Source: Nitrospira sp. (lineage in GTDB: Bacteria > Nitrospirota > Nitrospiria > Nitrospirales > Nitrospiraceae). Taken from it: a stretch of DNA of 9,529 nt. A program made the position numbers and the translations under genes. Of this stretch, positions 7,690-9,529 are shown piece by piece. The notes below the pieces were generated by a model. It ran no database searches and was not told the DNA's origin. It saw nothing but the letters and a program-made list of their open reading frames with translations. The stretch is from positions 1 through 9,529 of the forward strand of contig JABMDH010000050.1 of NCBI GenBank assembly GCA_015904075.1, given 5' to 3'. Within the stretch, counting starts at the first letter, position 1. Every line of letters starts with the position of its first letter.

Positions 7690-9529
7690 TTAGATGACGA
7701 AATTGATCAGCTTCTTCTCAACATAAATGATCTTCTTCGGCTCTTTGCCTTGAAGCCATTCAGCCGCTTCCTCCCTGGCACTGGCCTCGATTTGGTCTCG
7801 TGTCGATTCGGCGCCGACTTCGAGCTTTGCTCGCAGCTTGCCGTTGATCTGGATCGGAATCGTCAGCCGGTCGCTCACGGTCAGAGCCGGATCGAAGATG
7901 GGCCAGGGTTGCTGCGACACGCTCGGCTTCCCTCCAAGAATAGCCCAAAGCTCCTCAGCCAGGTGCGGAGCAAACGGAGCCAGCAACAATACAAATGGCT
8001 CGATCACCGATCTCGACCGCTGTTCGGCCTTCGTCATCTCATTGGTAAAGACCATCATCTGCGAGATGGCTGTGTTGAAATGCAACGCGTCGACGTCCTC
8101 CGTCACCTTCTTGATCGTCCGATGCAGCAATTGCCGATGATCGAGGCTCGGCGCCGAGGACACGACCGCATTCGACAATCGTCCCTGGTCATCAACCATC
8201 AGCCGCCACGTCCGATCCAGAAATCTCGTAATGCCCTCCACCCCTCTGGTGCTCCAGGGTTTCATCGCTTCGAGCGGGCCCATGAACATTTCATAGAGCC
8301 GCACGGCGTCTGCGCCGAACTGGTCCATGATCTCGTCAGGATTCACGACGTTGCCCCGCGACTTGGACATTTTCTGGTTGTCTTCGCCGAGCACGATACC
8401 CTGATGCACCAACCTTTTGAACGGCTCCGGCGTACTCACCAGGCCGATATCAAAGAGGACCTTGTGCCAGAAACGGGAGTACAGGAGATGCAACACTGCA
8501 TGTTCGCTGCCGCCGATGTAAAGATCCACCGGCATCCAATAGCGTTCTTTGGCGGGATCGACAAGCTGTGCCCGGTTGTTCGGATCAATAAACCGGAGGT
8601 AATACCAGCAAGACCCGGCCCATTGCGGCATGGTATTGGTTTCACGGCGGGCCGGTTTGCCTGTCGTCGCATCAGTCGTCACCAGCCACTCCTCTAAATT
8701 CGCCAGCGGACTTTCCCCCGTTCCAGACGGCTTGAAGTTGCTCGTCTCCGGCAGAACCAATGGCAGCTGCTCTTCAGGAATCGGGCATGGCTCTCCCTCC
8801 ACCCAGTTGATCGGAAACGGCTCGCCCCAATACCGTTGCCGGGCGAACAGCCAATCGCGAAGCTTATAATTGACTGCTCTGGCTCCCTTCCCCTGCTTGA
8901 CCAGCCATTCCGTCATTTTCGGGATGGCCTCGGATGGCTTCAGCCCATCGATGGACAATGCGCCGTCTGCAGTCGTCGAGTTTATGACGGTGCCGCGCTC
9001 TGTATCGGTAAAGGCTGCCTCGGCGACAGTCCCGCCGGCAATCACCTCCCGAATCGGCAGCTGATATCGACGGGCGAACGCCCAGTCCCGTTCGTCATGC
9101 GCCGGAACCGCCATAATGGCCCCGGTGCCATAGCTCATCAGCACATAGTCAGCGAGCCAGATCGGCAGCTGTTCACCGTTGACGGGATTGACGGCGTAGC
9201 CGCCGGTAAACACTCCGGTCTTGTCCTTGTCGAGCTCTTGCCGTTGCAGATCGCTCTTGGTCGCCGCTGCTTCACGATAGGCGTGGACGGCGAATTTTTG
9301 CCCGCCCGTCGTGACGACATCGACCAACGGATGCTCGGGGGCGAGCACCATATAGGTGGCGCCGAACAGCGTGTCTGGTCTGGTCGTAAACACACTGATG
9401 GTTCCCTTGGTCCCGGACAACAAGAAATCACCCTCCGCACCAATGGAACGTCCGATCCAGTTCTTCTGCATCTCCAACGTGCTCGCCGGCCATTCAACCA
9501 GTTTCAGGTCTTCGAGCAGGCGATCGGCA
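7690..9529 (-). CDS. leuS: Leucyl-tRNA synthetase, second diverged copy (N-terminus outside window)
   Basis: This is a second leuS covering the equivalent of residues 200-811 of the copy at 837-3272; the part with the HVGH motif lies beyond the right edge. The frame is open throughout. Editing motifs (TTRPDT, PAHDERD), the KMSKS loop and the C-terminal tail are intact, and many differences between the two copies are silent, so this copy appears to have been under selection as a working gene. Identity to the other copy is about 95-96% at protein level (27 differences by eye), with eight of the changes within about 50 residues at the start of the CP1 editing domain. It ends in TAA, where the other copy ends in TGA overlapping lptE. 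An intact N-terminus is expected but not visible. Confidence 0.93.
   Translation of the reverse strand, partial: ADRLLEDLKLVEWPASTLEMQKNWIGRSIGAEGDFLLSGTKGTISVFTTRPDTLFGATYMVLAPEHPLVDVVTTGGQKFAVHAYREAAATKSDLQRQELDKDKTGVFTGGYAVNPVNGEQLPIWLADYVLMSYGTGAIMAVPAHDERDWAFARRYQLPIREVIAGGTVAEAAFTDTERGTVINSTTADGALSIDGLKPSEAIPKMTEWLVKQGKGARAVNYKLRDWLFARQRYWGEPFPINWVEGEPCPIPEEQLPLVLPETSNFKPSGTGESPLANLEEWLVTTDATTGKPARRETNTMPQWAGSCWYYLRFIDPNNRAQLVDPAKERYWMPVDLYIGGSEHAVLHLLYSRFWHKVLFDIGLVSTPEPFKRLVHQGIVLGEDNQKMSKSRGNVVNPDEIMDQFGADAVRLYEMFMGPLEAMKPWSTRGVEGITRFLDRTWRLMVDDQGRLSNAVVSSAPSLDHRQLLHRTIKKVTEDVDALHFNTAISQMMVFTNEMTKAEQRSRSVIEPFVLLLAPFAPHLAEELWAILGGKPSVSQQPWPIFDPALTVSDRLTIPIQINGKLRAKLEVGAESTRDQIEASAREEAAEWLQGKEPKKIIYVEKKLINFVI

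Larger units (their letters stand above)
7356..9529. repeat. Right copy of the long diverged direct repeat, starting abruptly inside der
   Basis: The match to 506-2676 begins exactly at 7356, where der sequence stops, and continues to the window end except for 7575-7693, which is unrelated to 725-840. LeuS encoded here differs from the left copy at 27 residues over about 612 by my count, with many silent changes as well. This is a diverged copy and not a perfect duplicate. It contains no transposase, inverted repeats or target-site duplication. Confidence 0.9.

Noticed and set aside
7356..9529. The repeated lptE-leuS block as a transposon or integrated mobile element
   Set aside because: It holds no transposase or integrase, and I saw no terminal inverted repeats or target duplication at the one visible end; it is chromosomal housekeeping sequence.
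1..9529. tRNA, rRNA, riboswitch or CRISPR elements
   Set aside because: I looked through the few non-coding gaps (3273-3384, 5829-6032, 6720-6854) and found no cloverleaf, conserved RNA core or repeat-spacer pattern.
7690..9529. Second leuS as a dedicated antibiotic-resistance synthetase
   Set aside because: Resistant synthetase duplicates are usually strongly diverged. This copy is about 95-96% identical with unchanged visible catalytic and editing motifs, so nothing points to resistance.

Overview
The window comes from a Gram-negative (diderm) bacterium. It carries LptE, the outer-membrane lipoprotein partner of LPS transport, and the proteobacterial-type order leuS-lptE-holA. It is moderately GC-rich. 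The gene set and the short C/T-rich heptamer repeats remind me of Nitrospira (Nitrospirota), but that is an impression from memory and not something the sequence proves.

Layout, left to right. (1) 1-3272, minus strand: an operon read right to left, leuS (leucyl-tRNA synthetase), lptE (ATGA stop/start overlap) and holA (DNA polymerase III delta subunit, cut by the window edge). (2) 3273-3384: a divergent promoter region. (3) 3385-4011, plus strand: a small class I SAM-dependent methyltransferase resembling the METTL7/thiol-methyltransferase group. (4) 4008-5828, minus strand: ftsH, convergent with the methyltransferase, the two stop codons overlapping. (5) 5829-6032: short non-coding gap. (6) 6033-6719, minus strand: a YrfG-like HAD nucleotidase. 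(7) 6855-7355, plus strand: the first third of der/engA, a ribosome-assembly GTPase, broken off inside its first G domain. (8) 7356-9529, minus strand: a second, diverged copy of the lptE-leuS region. Its lptE is broken at the same point as der, and its leuS runs off the right edge.

The most notable thing is the junction at 7355/7356. Left of it is der. Right of it begins a copy of the sequence found at 506-2676, in the same orientation, with about 5% nucleotide difference where I counted and 27 amino-acid changes over about 612 LeuS residues. Geometrically this is what a tandem duplication of a roughly 6.85-kb unit (lptE part, leuS, methyltransferase, ftsH, yrfG, der part) would give. The divergence between copies, and the unrelated lptE signal peptides, are large for a recent tandem duplication. 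A chimeric join of two related strains in a metagenome assembly is therefore a serious alternative, and sequence alone cannot separate the two.

Apart from this rearrangement the genes are conserved housekeeping functions: translation, envelope assembly, replication, membrane proteolysis, nucleotide metabolism and ribosome assembly. I see no mobile element, CRISPR array, RNA gene or candidate novel defence or metabolic system.
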